Positions 16,374 through 26,251 are shown, counted from the first letter of the stretch. The stretch is 64,000 nt of DNA from Mycobacterium szulgai (GCF_002116635.1 NZ_LQPW01000031.1:186001-250000); one strand, 5' to 3'. The notes: generated from the letters alone by a model not told the origin. Numbers and translations are program-made.

Positions 16374-18694
16374 CGCGGGCCCTCCGCCCGCACGCGTGCG
16401 GCGGCCGTCTTGAAGATCGGCTGCTTGGACACCGGATCCCAATCGGTCAGGGTCAACTCGTTGCCCGCCCGGTGGTGACCACCATTGTCGCCGGTGTCCC
16501 AATAGCCATAGTGGAACGGCACGAACAGCACGCCGTCGCGGATGCCGTTGATGCGCACGGCGCAGATGATGCTGCCCCGCGGTGTACTTACGCTGACGGA
16601 ATCACCTTCGGCTATCCCCAGTCGACGGGCATCGCCCTTCGACATCTCCACCCACACCTGCGGAGCGGCCTTCTGGAGTTGTGGCGCCCGAGCGGTTTTG
16701 GTGCGGGTATGGAAGTGATACACGGTACGCCCGGTGATCAACACGAACGGGTAGTCGGTGGACGGCTGTTCGTGTGGCGGGACGTACTCGGCAGCCTTGA
16801 TGATCGCCTTGCCGTACGGATTCATTGCGCGGTACTCGGTGGGCTCCAGCGGTGCGCCGGTGATCAGGTCCTTGCCGTACGCCTCGCAGTAGTCGGGGGC
16901 CGACCAGAACTTCCCGTCCGCGTAAAGCCGCTCGGTTCCGTCGGGATGCTCTGCGTTGCAAGGCCATTGGATTCCACTGCCGCGCAGTTTCGCATAGCTC
17001 AGGCCGGTGTAGTCGCACGGCCGGCCGGCGCTGCATTGCTGCCATGCCTTGAACGCCGATTCGGCATCGGTCCACGGTGGCAGCGGCCGGCCGTCCTTGT
17101 CGCGGAAGTCCATTCGCCGCGCATAGTCGAGGAAGATATCAATGTCGGCTCGCGCCGAACCCGGTGGCTCAACTGCCTTTTCGGACAGATGCACGGTCCG
17201 GTCGGCGTTGGTGAAGGTGCCGGTTTTCTCACCCCACGCGGCCGCGGGCAACACCACATCCGCCAGTTCCGCGGTCTCGGTGAGGAAGATGTCCTGGACG
17301 ACGAGGAACAGCCGTGGCTGGGCGAGAATGTCGCGGATCCGGGACAGCTCGGGAAGTGATACCGCCGGGTTGGTTGCAGTCACCCACAACATCTTCAGGC
17401 TTCCCTCTTCGGCGAAGCGGAACATCTGCATCGCATGCGTCGGTGGTGCGTAGTGTGGAATCTGTTGCACCTCAAGGTTCCACAGCTTGGCGAGCTCGGC
17501 GACATGGTCGTCATTGGCCCAGTTGCGGAAGCCGGACAAGTCGCCGTCCGCGCCGCACTCGCGGGTGTTCTCCGCGGTGGGTTGCCCATTCATCTGCAAC
17601 AGGCCGCAGCCCGGCTTGCCGAGCATGCCGCGCAGCAGATGAATGTTGTTCACCTGCACACTGGCCGCCGTCGCCTGGTGTGACTGGTAGAACCCCTGCA
17701 ATACCGTGGACAACAGCCGCTCAGCCGTCCCGAGAAGCCTTGCAGCACGCCGGATCTCGTCGGCGTCGACACCGCAGATCTGCGCCGAGCGCTCCGGTGG
17801 AAACTTCGCGACGCGGCTGCGCAGTTCGTCGAACCCCACGGTGTGCTTGTCCACATAGTCGTGATCGACCCAGTCGTTGGCGATGATCTCGTGCAGTAAC
17901 CCGTTCATCAAGGCGACGTTGGTCCCCGGCAGTGGCGCCAGGTGAACGGTCGCGTGCTGGGCCACCGGCGTCAGGCGCGGGTCGACACACACGATGGCCG
18001 GCGGCTGGTCACCGGCCAACCGGTCCAGCATCCGCATCCACAACACCGTTTGCGTCTCGGCGACGTTGTGCCCGAAAAGCGCGATGACGTCGGCGTGGTC
18101 GACGTCGGCATAGGAGCCTGGCTGCCCGTCGCTGCCGAACGTTTCCTTCAGCGCCTCAGCCGCGGTGGCCGTGCACAGCCGGGTGTTGCCGTCAACATGG
18201 TTGGTCCCGATCGCGCCGTGGGCGATGACAGCCTGGGTGTAGTACTCCTCTAAGAACAGCTGCCCCGAGGTGTAGAAGCCGATCGAGTTCGGGCCGTCAC
18301 TACCCAGTAATTGCTTGCTGTGCGTGACGATTCGCTCCATGGCGGTGTCCCAGTCGCACGGCCGCAATTCGCCGCGTACGCGAATCAGCGGCGAGGTGAG
18401 TCGGTCCTTGGCGGCGTTGGCCTGCCAGCCGAACATGTCCTTAGGGTCGAGCCGGCCCCGGTTGATTCGGTCGACGCTGCGCCCGCGAACCCCGACTATG
18501 CGATCGTCTTTGACCGCGATGTCCAAGCCGTCGCCATTGGAATGCAGTACCGCCGCCGACTGAACCCACCGATCGACCGCCTCGGGCTTGATACCGTCGG
18601 CCAGGAACATGTCGACGCGCTCGGGCCACGGCTTGTCGGGCCCGTACGGAGTCCGCGTTCCCCATGGCTCGGCGATGCGATCTATCGCCACCAT
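16370..18694 (-). CDS. molybdopterin oxidoreductase (nitrate reductase/formate dehydrogenase-like) lacking the N-terminal Fe-S cysteines
   Basis: The 774-residue protein belongs to the Mo-bisMGD oxidoreductase superfamily, most like assimilatory nitrate reductase or formate dehydrogenase catalytic subunits. GRLDPKDMFGWQANA is where relatives have a cysteine (GRLCPKG), and SAAVLHSNGDGLDIAVKDDR is where they have a CxxCxxxC cluster motif. All four Fe-S cysteines are therefore missing. A likely Mo-ligating cysteine remains (Cys174 in NTRLCTATAAEAL). MGD-binding segments are present (ALFGHNVAETQ; VCVDPRLTPVA; the C-terminal molydopterin-dinucleotide domain with RLGIAEGDSVSVSTPRG). There is no twin-arginine signal, so it is cytosolic. 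It is followed by the overlapping small helical gene and preceded by echA3 36 bp away. The electron route is unknown; flavodoxin or ferredoxin contact is a guess. Confidence 0.9.
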   Translation of the reverse strand: MVAIDRIAEPWGTRTPYGPDKPWPERVDMFLADGIKPEAVDRWVQSAAVLHSNGDGLDIAVKDDRIVGVRGRSVDRINRGRLDPKDMFGWQANAAKDRLTSPLIRVRGELRPCDWDTAMERIVTHSKQLLGSDGPNSIGFYTSGQLFLEEYYTQAVIAHGAIGTNHVDGNTRLCTATAAEALKETFGSDGQPGSYADVDHADVIALFGHNVAETQTVLWMRMLDRLAGDQPPAIVCVDPRLTPVAQHATVHLAPLPGTNVALMNGLLHEIIANDWVDHDYVDKHTVGFDELRSRVAKFPPERSAQICGVDADEIRRAARLLGTAERLLSTVLQGFYQSHQATAASVQVNNIHLLRGMLGKPGCGLLQMNGQPTAENTRECGADGDLSGFRNWANDDHVAELAKLWNLEVQQIPHYAPPTHAMQMFRFAEEGSLKMLWVTATNPAVSLPELSRIRDILAQPRLFLVVQDIFLTETAELADVVLPAAAWGEKTGTFTNADRTVHLSEKAVEPPGSARADIDIFLDYARRMDFRDKDGRPLPPWTDAESAFKAWQQCSAGRPCDYTGLSYAKLRGSGIQWPCNAEHPDGTERLYADGKFWSAPDYCEAYGKDLITGAPLEPTEYRAMNPYGKAIIKAAEYVPPHEQPSTDYPFVLITGRTVYHFHTRTKTARAPQLQKAAPQVWVEMSKGDARRLGIAEGDSVSVSTPRGSIICAVRINGIRDGVLFVPFHYGYWDTGDNGGHHRAGNELTLTDWDPVSKQPIFKTAAARVRAEGPR

Positions 18695-18730
18695 GTGAGC
18701 TGCGTACCCGGGGCCCGCCGGGCGAAACGT

Positions 18731-19426
18731 TTACAGACCGAACTCGGCTTCTATGCCGTCGATCCCGGCGCGGATCGCCTTGAGCGCGTCGGCGCGGGCA
18801 CGCAACTTGGTCGCGGCATGGGCCTGCTGATGAAGGTTGGCGAATTCATGCGCAGCTTCCTCGGCGCGGCTGACCAGTACGTCGGGCAGCGCGATCTCGT
18901 CGACAAACCCTGCCGCGATGGCGGTTTCGCCGAAGAACGTCTTGGCTAACCCGGCTGCTTGCTGATAGGCCGACTGGGTCAGCCGCAACTTCAAGATCTC
19001 CATAGCCGCCCACGGAATGGTCATGCCGATCGCGACCTCGTTGGCCTGAATGTTGTACGCGTGAGCCGCAATTCGGTGGTCGCCGGAGCACAACAGAAAT
19101 GCTCCCATTGCGATGGCGGGCCCGGTGCAGGCGATCACCACCGGCTTGGGGTAGGACAGCAGGCGGTAAGACAGCTCGAAGCCGCCGCGCAGCATGTCGA
19201 TCGCGGGCTGTGCCTCGCCAGAGGTCAGGATCTTCAGGTCGAAGCCGCCGCTGAACACCCGGTTGTTCCCACTGATCACCAGCGCTCCGACGTTGTCGCG
19301 GTCGGCGTTGTCGATCGCCTCGTTGAGTGCCTGCTGCATGGTCGGCCCCAGCGCGTTCACTTTGCCGTCGTCCATTCGGATGACCGCGATGTGCTCGTCG
19401 CGGGTATAGGTGACCGGACCGCTCAT
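18731..19426 (-). CDS. echA3: enoyl-CoA hydratase/isomerase family protein EchA3
   Basis: This 231-residue crotonase-fold protein corresponds to M. tuberculosis EchA3 (Rv0632c), which lies beside recC there. It has the DGKVNALGPTM segment, the first oxyanion loop in NNRVFSGGFDLKIL, and the second in ACTGPAIAMGAFLLCSGDHR. The usual paired catalytic glutamates of enoyl-CoA hydratase 1 are not clearly present, so hydratase activity is not certain; it may act as another crotonase. It is a short family member. It is co-directional with the gene upstream (20 bp) and the molybdopterin oxidoreductase downstream (36 bp), so these may form one transcript. Confidence 0.9.
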   Translation of the reverse strand: MSGPVTYTRDEHIAVIRMDDGKVNALGPTMQQALNEAIDNADRDNVGALVISGNNRVFSGGFDLKILTSGEAQPAIDMLRGGFELSYRLLSYPKPVVIACTGPAIAMGAFLLCSGDHRIAAHAYNIQANEVAIGMTIPWAAMEILKLRLTQSAYQQAAGLAKTFFGETAIAAGFVDEIALPDVLVSRAEEAAHEFANLHQQAHAATKLRARADALKAIRAGIDGIEAEFGL

Positions 19427-19446
19427 TGCTTAGTTCCCTTCGATAG

Positions 19447-20280
19447 TCAGACGCGCTGGCTGCGATGTTTGCCTAGGTCGGCTTCGCCGTCACCCCAGCG
19501 CAGGCTGACGTCGGTGGGTTCATCCAGCTGCCGGGTGCGCCATCTGTCCTGTGTTTCGGTCACGGCGCGGTTGATTCGGTCGATCTCGGCGCGAAACACG
19601 TCAGGTCGTGTTTCCTTGCTGGCGTAGTGGAAGTAGGTCAGCAGGCTGCGCAGCAGCTCCAGCTTTTGCTTCTCTCGTTTTGCCAGGTCATGGGTTGTCA
19701 TCAGCTCGATTCGCTGAACCGGCGGCAGGGCGTCCCAATCCAGCACCACTTTGGTCTCCAGCGGACGCCGGTCGCGCTGCCAGAACCGCCAGCCCCGGGG
19801 CTGCGCGGGCCGATCGAAGTAGGTCACCGTCCCCTCGAAGCGGGATTCCACGCTGCGTCCGATTTCAGCGCGATCGAGTGCCGAATCCCACACCATCCGC
19901 CATTCCTGCCCGGGCGCCAGCGTCGGCAGCTCACGGGGTAGTTGCAGTTCGACGACGTCGGCGTAGCCCTCGGACGCATTCTCGTATTCGGCCACCGTCG
20001 GCGGATTCGGGAAAAAGAACCGGACGTCGTAGGCCGCGGTGCGGCCGAAATTGCGGACGACCAGCTCGATCACATGCCAATCGGCGACATGCGGCTCCAT
20101 CAGCATGCCGACGTAGGGGCGGACCTGTTCGGCGGCCAGTTGCCGGTTGCGCTGAATCTGCCGATTAGTCACGACGAGCGCGACGACACCCAGTGCAATT
20201 GCCGCCCATGCCGCCCACGCTAGCCAGGTGCTGGACTCGACGCCGGTGACCCCATTCCAGCTGCCTTGGACCCACCCCAT
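19447..20280 (-). CDS. conserved membrane-anchored protein (Rv0633c-like)
   Basis: The 277-residue protein has one N-terminal transmembrane helix (about residues 18-40, WLAWAAWAAIALGVVALVV) and then a soluble domain. The domain starts with RNRQLAAEQVRPYVGMLMEPH and contains the beta-rich stretch HVIELVVRNFGRTAAYDVRF, followed by a helical C-terminus with ELMTTHDLAKREKQKLELLR. It corresponds to M. tuberculosis Rv0633c, of unknown function. The ATG at 20280 has GGAGG at 9 nt; an in-frame GTG at 20289 abuts that site and is unlikely. It sits between the glyoxalase-like gene and echA3 on the same strand. Confidence 0.85.
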   Translation of the reverse strand: MGWVQGSWNGVTGVESSTWLAWAAWAAIALGVVALVVTNRQIQRNRQLAAEQVRPYVGMLMEPHVADWHVIELVVRNFGRTAAYDVRFFFPNPPTVAEYENASEGYADVVELQLPRELPTLAPGQEWRMVWDSALDRAEIGRSVESRFEGTVTYFDRPAQPRGWRFWQRDRRPLETKVVLDWDALPPVQRIELMTTHDLAKREKQKLELLRSLLTYFHYASKETRPDVFRAEIDRINRAVTETQDRWRTRQLDEPTDVSLRWGDGEADLGKHRSQRV

Positions 20281-20342
20281 CGAATCCACCCTCCGCTTAT
20301 ACCACAGTGGTTGTGAATGACCTCGGACCCGAACTTAGCCCC

Positions 20343-21059
20343 TCAGCCGCCCATCAGCATTCGCCACTGATCGAGATTGGCGGCTCGATACACGTAATTG
20401 GAACGTTTCACCTCAGAAAGAGCGGCGCTGGGTTCGGCCGAATACCAGTGCCCCGGATACACCGTCGGATCACCGGGCAGCGCGGCCAGCTGCTGCAGGC
20501 TCCGGTAGATCTCGTCGGAATCGCCACCGGGGAAATCGGTGCGTCCGCAACCTTCCAGGAACAGCGTGTCCCCGGCCACCAGCCGGCCGTCGAGCAGAAA
20601 GCACTGACTGCCCGGAGTATGGCCCGGGGTGTGCAGCAGCTCTATCTCGATATCGCCGATGCTGACCTTGTCGCGGTGCTCGTGGGTGGTCAAGTCCCCG
20701 ATGGGGATGCCGGTGATCCGCGAAACCCACAGGGCCTCATGGACATTCACGTGTACCGGCACGGTTTTGCGTTCCAGCAACTCGGCTAGCCCTTTGAGTT
20801 CGAAACCCATCATCGACCCGCCGACGTGGTCGGGGTGATGGTGGGTCACCAGGACTCCGGACAGGTGCATGCCGTCGGCCTCGAGTGCGTCCATGAGGTC
20901 TCCGGCGGCATAGGCCGGATCGACCACCACGGCGTCCCCGGTTTGGCGGTCACCGATCAGGTAGGCGAAATTGCGCATTTGCGCCGCGATCATGTCGTCG
21001 GCGGCGAAATCGCGGCCGGAAAGCAGTTGGCGGAAGTACAGCCGGTCCGAATCTGACAC
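20343..21059 (-). CDS. metallo-beta-lactamase fold hydrolase, glyoxalase II-like (Rv0634c-like)
   Basis: The 238-residue protein has the binuclear metal site of the metallo-beta-lactamase fold: VLVTHHHPDHVGGS (HxHxDH), LLHTPGHTPGSQC, LVAGDTLFLEGCGRTDFPGG and the last histidine in VYPGHWYSAEPS. Glyoxalase II hydrolyses S-lactoylglutathione; since mycobacteria use mycothiol, a mycothiol thioester or persulfide is the more likely substrate (inference). The GTG at 21059 is chosen by similarity to the M. tuberculosis start region (SDSDRLYFRQLLSG). Its Shine-Dalgarno is poor, and the frame is open to 21278 without a conserved extension. Confidence 0.88.
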   Translation of the reverse strand: MSDSDRLYFRQLLSGRDFAADDMIAAQMRNFAYLIGDRQTGDAVVVDPAYAAGDLMDALEADGMHLSGVLVTHHHPDHVGGSMMGFELKGLAELLERKTVPVHVNVHEALWVSRITGIPIGDLTTHEHRDKVSIGDIEIELLHTPGHTPGSQCFLLDGRLVAGDTLFLEGCGRTDFPGGDSDEIYRSLQQLAALPGDPTVYPGHWYSAEPSAALSEVKRSNYVYRAANLDQWRMLMGG

Positions 21060-21185
21060 GTCACCAGAGTATGGCGCGGCCAGATCCGTCCCAATCTGGC
21101 CTACGATCTTGCGCGCCGAGGGGTTACCGGGGGAAAACCTCGCGTATCGTTCGCACCTTTTTTGGGTGCTCGGTATTGTTGGCCC

Positions 21186-21404
21186 ATGCTCAAGAGGGTC
21201 GAGCTCCTCGTCGACAATGACCTGCTCCAAGCGGTCATTCGTCGGTACCACCTGGCTGACGCGCGCGAGGCGGTCCACCTTGCTCTCAAAGCGCTCCTCG
21301 ACGATGTCGATGGCGGCGGAGACGGGTCAGAAGAGGAAGAGTACGACGAGTTCAGCGATCCCAGCGCCTGGCTGCCCCGCCGCAGCAACAGTGACACCGG
21401 GTGA
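21186..21404 (+). CDS. small VapB-like protein (Rv0634A-like), no toxin partner
   Basis: This 72-residue protein starts MLKRVELLVDNDLLQAV and continues RYHLADAREAVHLALKALL. The pattern of a beta-strand followed by two helices is that of ribbon-helix-helix VapB antitoxins (DUF2191 type). It ends in an acidic tail with SEEEEYDEFSD. It matches in place and length the small gene Rv0634A of M. tuberculosis. No PIN-domain toxin follows: tRNA genes come next. It may be a free-standing DNA-binding protein. The ATG at 21186 lies just after GTTGGCCC, a weak ribosome site. Confidence 0.7.
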   Translation: MLKRVELLVDNDLLQAVIRRYHLADAREAVHLALKALLDDVDGGGDGSEEEEYDEFSDPSAWLPRRSNSDTG

Positions 21405-21433
21405 CACGACGACATTCAGTGAAGCGAGTGGTT

Positions 21434-21462
21434 TTGTGACGCTGCGGGGCACGCTGTAACCT
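21434..21462 (+). promoter_or_regulatory. likely sigma-A promoter of the tRNA-Thr/tRNA-Met/rpmG-hadABC unit
   Basis: A -35 box TTGTGA (21434-21439) and a -10 box TAACCT (21457-21462) are separated by 17 bp and lie about 50 bp before tRNA-Thr. No other good promoter was seen before rpmG, so the tRNA, rpmG and had genes may share it. Confidence 0.5.
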
Positions 21463-21513
21463 CTTTTAGGCCCTTAAGAGCGCACCTGCACGACTGGTCG
21501 CTACGGGTGAACG

Positions 21514-21586
21514 GCCCCCTTAGCTCAGTCGGTAGAGCGTTTCCATGGTAAGGAAAAGGTCAACGGTTCGATTCCGTTAGGGGGCT
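21514..21586 (+). tRNA. thrT: tRNA-Thr (anticodon GGT)
   Basis: A 73-nt cloverleaf with acceptor arms GCCCCCT/AGGGGGC and discriminator T. The D arm is GCTC/GAGC, the anticodon stem TTTCC/GGAAA with loop ATGGTAA (anticodon GGT at 21547-21549), and the T arm contains GGTTCGATTCC. CCA is not encoded. Confidence 0.97.
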
Positions 21587-21638
21587 CGGGCGGACGCCGA
21601 GCAGGCGGACGGCCCCGCTCCGCAAGGGGTGGGCCAGA

Positions 21639-21712
<74 letters not shown>

Positions 21713-21745
21713 CAACACAACAACGAGACGTATAGAGAGACGGGC

Positions 21746-21913
21746 ATGGCTTCCAGTACCGACGTGCGGCCGAAGATCACTTTGGCATGCGAGGTGTGCA
21801 AGCACCGTAACTACATCACCAAGAAGAACCGCCGCAACGATCCCGACCGGCTGGAACTGAAGAAATTCTGCCGCAATTGCGGCAAGCACCAGGCGCACCG
21901 CGAAACGAGGTAG
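21746..21913 (+). CDS. rpmG: 50S ribosomal protein L33, zinc-binding form
   Basis: This 55-residue protein starts [18 protein letters not shown] and ends KHQAHRETR. It keeps both zinc-ribbon pairs (CEVC and CRNC, first cysteines at about 15 and 42), so it is the C+ zinc-dependent L33. It lies 33 bp after tRNA-Met and 9 bp before hadA, as in M. tuberculosis (rpmG2). Mycobacteria usually carry a second, cysteine-free L33 elsewhere, swapped in under zinc starvation (established knowledge). Confidence 0.95.
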   Translation: MASSTDVRPKITLACEVCKHRNYITKKNRRNDPDRLELKKFCRNCGKHQAHRETR

Positions 21914-21922
21914 GTCTAGACA

Positions 21923-22402
21923 GTGGCGTTGACCGAAAAAATCGTCGGGATGCATTACCGCTACCCGGACCATTACGAGGTAGAACGCGAGAAGATCCGC
22001 GAGTACGCGGTAGCTGTGCAAAACGACGACCCTATTTTTTTCACAGAGGACGCGTCGGCTGAATTGGGCTACGAGGCCCTGGCGGCCCCGCTGACATTCA
22101 TCAGCGTGTTCGGGTACAAGGCGCAATCGGCGTTCTTTCAGAATGCCAATATCGCGATCCAGGACGCGCAGATCGTCCAGGTTGACCAGACGCTGAGATT
22201 TATGCGGCCCATCATTGCCGGTGACAAACTCTACTGCGACGTATACGTGGATTCGGTGCGTGCGGCGCACGGCACCGAGATCATCGTGACCAAGAACATC
22301 ATCACCAACCAAGCCGGCGAGCTTGTGCAGGAGAGCTACACGACCCTCGCGGGGCGCGCCGGCGACGACGGAGAAGAGGGATTTTCTGATGGCTCTGCGT
22401 GA
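21923..22402 (+). CDS. hadA: (3R)-hydroxyacyl-ACP dehydratase subunit HadA
   Basis: HadA is the non-catalytic, substrate-binding partner of HadB in the FAS-II dehydratase that dehydrates 3-hydroxyacyl-AcpM during meromycolate elongation. The 159-residue hotdog-fold protein starts at a GTG (21923) with MALTEKIVGMHYRYPDHYEV and contains LAAPLTFISVFGYKAQ and DAQIVQVDQTLRF. The gene overlaps hadB by 14 bp, so translation is probably coupled. In M. tuberculosis HadAB is the target of thiacetazone and isoxyl. The ending is slightly longer than the core domain (DDGEEGFSDGSA). Confidence 0.96.
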   Translation: MALTEKIVGMHYRYPDHYEVEREKIREYAVAVQNDDPIFFTEDASAELGYEALAAPLTFISVFGYKAQSAFFQNANIAIQDAQIVQVDQTLRFMRPIIAGDKLYCDVYVDSVRAAHGTEIIVTKNIITNQAGELVQESYTTLAGRAGDDGEEGFSDGSA

Positions 22403-22817
22403 GTTCAGCTCAGTGCAGGTGGGTGACCAGCTTCCGGAGCGGACGTACCCACTGACTCGCCAGGATCTGGTCAACTACGCGGGGGTGTCGGGTGACCTGA
22501 ACCCGATTCACTGGGACGACGAGATCGCCAAGGTTGTCGGGCTGGACACTGCGATCGCGCATGGGATGCTGACCATGGGTATCGGCGGGGGCTACGTCAC
22601 TTCGTGGGTGGGTGACCCAGGTGCGGTCACCGAATACAACGTGCGGTTCACCGCGGTGGTACCGGTGCCCAACGACGGCAAGGGCGCCGAGCTGGTTTTC
22701 AATGGCCGGGTCAAGTCGGTTGATCCGGCCAGCAAATCGGTGACGATCGCCCTCACTGCCACCACAGGCGGCAAGAAGATCTTCGGCCGGGCCGTCGCGT
22801 CGGCGAAGTTGGCTTAG
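22389..22817 (+). CDS. hadB: (3R)-hydroxyacyl-ACP dehydratase subunit HadB (catalytic)
   Basis: HadB carries the MaoC-type active site shared by the HadAB and HadBC heterodimers of FAS-II. The 142-residue protein has the hydratase 2 motif YAGVSGDLNPIHWDDEIA with catalytic Asp36 and His41, and HGMLTMGIGGGYVTSW. It is nearly identical to the M. tuberculosis protein as I recall it. The ATG at 22389 lies inside the hadA coding region (14 bp overlap), with GGAGAAGAGGG before it. The frame is open further upstream, but only as overlap with hadA. Confidence 0.97.
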   Translation: MALREFSSVQVGDQLPERTYPLTRQDLVNYAGVSGDLNPIHWDDEIAKVVGLDTAIAHGMLTMGIGGGYVTSWVGDPGAVTEYNVRFTAVVPVPNDGKGAELVFNGRVKSVDPASKSVTIALTATTGGKKIFGRAVASAKLA

Positions 22818-22820
22818 CGG

Positions 22821-23321
22821 ATGGCCCTCAAAATCGATATTCGCGGGATGTCGTGGCGTTATCCCGACTATTTCGAGGTGAGTCGCGAGCAGGTTCGCCA
22901 ATTCGCGCGGTCGGTCAAATGCGATGATCCGGCCTGTTTCGACGAAGCCGCGGCCGCCGAATTGGGCTATGACAACCTCGTCGCACCCATAACCTTCGTG
23001 TCGATCTTCGCCAAACTCGTCCAAGACGATTTCTTTCGGAACGTCGATGTGGGCATGGAAACCATGCAGATCGTCCAGGTCGACCAGAAGTTCGTATACA
23101 ACAAACCGATGCGTGTCGGCGACAAGCTCTTTGGTCTCATGGAGATCCAGTCGGTAAACGAGCGTTTCGGTGCCGACATCGTCGTCACCAAGAACACCTG
23201 CACTAACGAGGATGGCGAGACGATCCTGGTCGCTTACACCACGCTAATGGGCCACGAGGGGGACAATTCCATCCAGCTCAAGTGGGACAAGGAAACCGGC
23301 CAGGTCGTCCGAACCGCGTAA
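22821..23321 (+). CDS. hadC: (3R)-hydroxyacyl-ACP dehydratase subunit HadC
   Basis: HadC is the alternative partner of HadB, used in the later elongation of long meromycolate chains. The 166-residue protein is a HadA paralogue, as seen in aligned segments: WRYPDYFEVSREQVRQFA, NLVAPITFVSIFAKL, and METMQIVQVDQKFVYNKP. The ATG at 22821 comes 3 bp after the hadB stop. It lacks the Asp/His catalytic pair, as expected. Loss of HadC alters mycolate chain length and oxygenated mycolates in M. tuberculosis (established knowledge). Confidence 0.95.
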   Translation: MALKIDIRGMSWRYPDYFEVSREQVRQFARSVKCDDPACFDEAAAAELGYDNLVAPITFVSIFAKLVQDDFFRNVDVGMETMQIVQVDQKFVYNKPMRVGDKLFGLMEIQSVNERFGADIVVTKNTCTNEDGETILVAYTTLMGHEGDNSIQLKWDKETGQVVRTA

Positions 23322-23520
23322 TTAGTATCTGGCTCCTGCGCCCATGTACACTCGGGCCTCGGGGTTTTCCCAACATCAGCGCGCTTTCCGGGAGTCGAAC
23401 GAGCGGAGCCGGCGACGGGAGTGAGACGACCGAATCGTCTCGCGTCGGTTCGCGATGCCGAACGGAGAGCGCGTGTGTTGTGTAAGCCGCGAAACGAGAG
23501 GGTTGGCCTGCCAACCGCGA

Positions 23521-23593
<73 letters not shown>

Positions 23594-23670
23594 CTGTAAG
23601 GCGCAACGGTATCGTGCCATGGTGGACACTGGGAGTGTTCCCCATCACAGCGGGACGGCTCGCGGGATAG

Positions 23671-24933
<1,263 letters not shown>

Positions 24934-24974
24934 CCCGCTGGGCACTCAAAAGCAGGAAGGAACATAGACATCTC

Positions 24975-25406
24975 ATGGCCCCGAAGAAGAAGAAAGTCGT
25001 TGGGCTGATCAAGCTGCAGATCACGGCGGGCCAGGCCAACCCGGCGCCGCCGGTTGGCCCCGCGCTCGGACAGCACGGCGTCAACATCATGGAGTTCTGC
25101 AAGGCGTACAACGCCGCGACGGAAAACCAGCGTGGCAACGTCATCCCGGTGGAGATCACGGTCTATGAGGACCGCAGCTTCACCTTCGCGCTGAAGACTC
25201 CGCCGGCCGCCAAGCTGCTGCTCAAGGCCGCCGGCGTGGCCAAGGGCTCGGCCGAGCCGCACAAGACCAAGGTCGCCAAGGTCAGCTGGGATCAGGTCCG
25301 CGAGATCGCCGAGACCAAGAAGACCGACCTCAACGCAAACGACATCGACGCCGCAGCCAAGATCATCGCCGGGACCGCTCGGTCGATGGGCATCACGGTC
25401 GAATAG
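24975..25406 (+). CDS. rplK: 50S ribosomal protein L11
   Basis: L11 forms the base of the ribosomal stalk and, with 23S rRNA, the GTPase-associated centre. The 143-residue protein starts [16 protein letters not shown] and shows the proline-rich switch [20 protein letters not shown] and the C-terminal rRNA-binding domain ending ARSMGITVE. It is preceded by AGGAAGG and lies 41 bp after nusG. Length is typical. Confidence 0.98.
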   Translation: MAPKKKKVVGLIKLQITAGQANPAPPVGPALGQHGVNIMEFCKAYNAATENQRGNVIPVEITVYEDRSFTFALKTPPAAKLLLKAAGVAKGSAEPHKTKVAKVSWDQVREIAETKKTDLNANDIDAAAKIIAGTARSMGITVE

Positions 25407-25481
25407 CTCGACAGATCAGCAGTGGGAGGGCCAGCTTCGGCCCGTTGCTAACCACGAACCCAACACAGATTGGATATTTCA

Positions 25482-26192
25482 ATGAGCAAAAACAGCAAGG
25501 CCTACCGCGCCGCCGCCGAGAAGGTGGACCGGACCAACCTCTACACCCCGTTGCAAGCGGCCAAGCTCGCCAAAGAGACGTCCTCGACCAAGCAGGACGC
25601 GACCGTCGAGGTGGCGATCCGGCTCGGAGTGGACCCGCGCAAGGCCGACCAGATGGTCCGCGGCACGGTCAACCTGCCGCACGGCACCGGCAAGACCGCC
25701 CGGGTGGCGGTGTTCGCGGTGGGGGAGAAAGCCGATGCTGCCGTCGCTGCGGGAGCCGATATCGTCGGCAGCGATGATCTGATCGAGAAGATCCAGGGCG
25801 GGTTCTTGGACTTCGACGCCGCGATCGCCACCCCCGACCAGATGGCCAAGGTAGGCCGCATCGCTCGCGTGCTGGGTCCCCGCGGCCTGATGCCCAACCC
25901 CAAGACCGGCACGGTCACCCCCGACGTCGCCAAGGCCATTACCGACATCAAGGGCGGCAAGATCAACTTCCGCGTCGACAAGCAGGCCAACCTGCACTTC
26001 GTCATCGGCAAGGCCTCCTTCGACGAGAAGGCGCTGGCCGAGAACTACGGCGCGGCGATCGACGAGGTGCTGCGGCTCAAGCCGTCGGCGTCTAAGGGCC
26101 GCTACCTGAAGAAGATCACCGTTTCCACGACGATGGGCCCGGGTATTCCGGTCGATCCTTCGGTCACCCGCAACTTCGCTGCGGGGGAGTGA
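25482..26192 (+). CDS. rplA: 50S ribosomal protein L1
   Basis: L1 forms the mobile L1 stalk that helps release of E-site tRNA, and in many bacteria represses its own operon. The 236-residue protein starts [16 protein letters not shown] and carries the signature [20 protein letters not shown] and the ending [12 protein letters not shown]. The ATG at 25482 has no clear Shine-Dalgarno in the preceding AT-rich stretch. That is odd for a ribosomal protein gene but fits translation coupled to rplK or autoregulated. An inverted repeat follows its stop. Confidence 0.97.
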   Translation: MSKNSKAYRAAAEKVDRTNLYTPLQAAKLAKETSSTKQDATVEVAIRLGVDPRKADQMVRGTVNLPHGTGKTARVAVFAVGEKADAAVAAGADIVGSDDLIEKIQGGFLDFDAAIATPDQMAKVGRIARVLGPRGLMPNPKTGTVTPDVAKAITDIKGGKINFRVDKQANLHFVIGKASFDEKALAENYGAAIDEVLRLKPSASKGRYLKKITVSTTMGPGIPVDPSVTRNFAAGE

Positions 26193-26198
26193 TTTGTG

Positions 26199-26251
26199 CT
26201 CCGCTAATTGAGGGAGAGCGATTAGTCCATCAGCCCCTCCAATTGGCGGAG
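26199..26251. terminator. inverted repeat after rplA, possible terminator
   Basis: The left arm CTCCGCTAATTGAGGG (26199-26214) pairs with the right arm CCCCTCCAATTGGCGGAG (26234-26251) with few mismatches, starting 7 bp after the rplA stop. There is no U-run. It is placed to end the secE-rplA transcript before the inserted aminotransferase gene. Confidence 0.5.
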
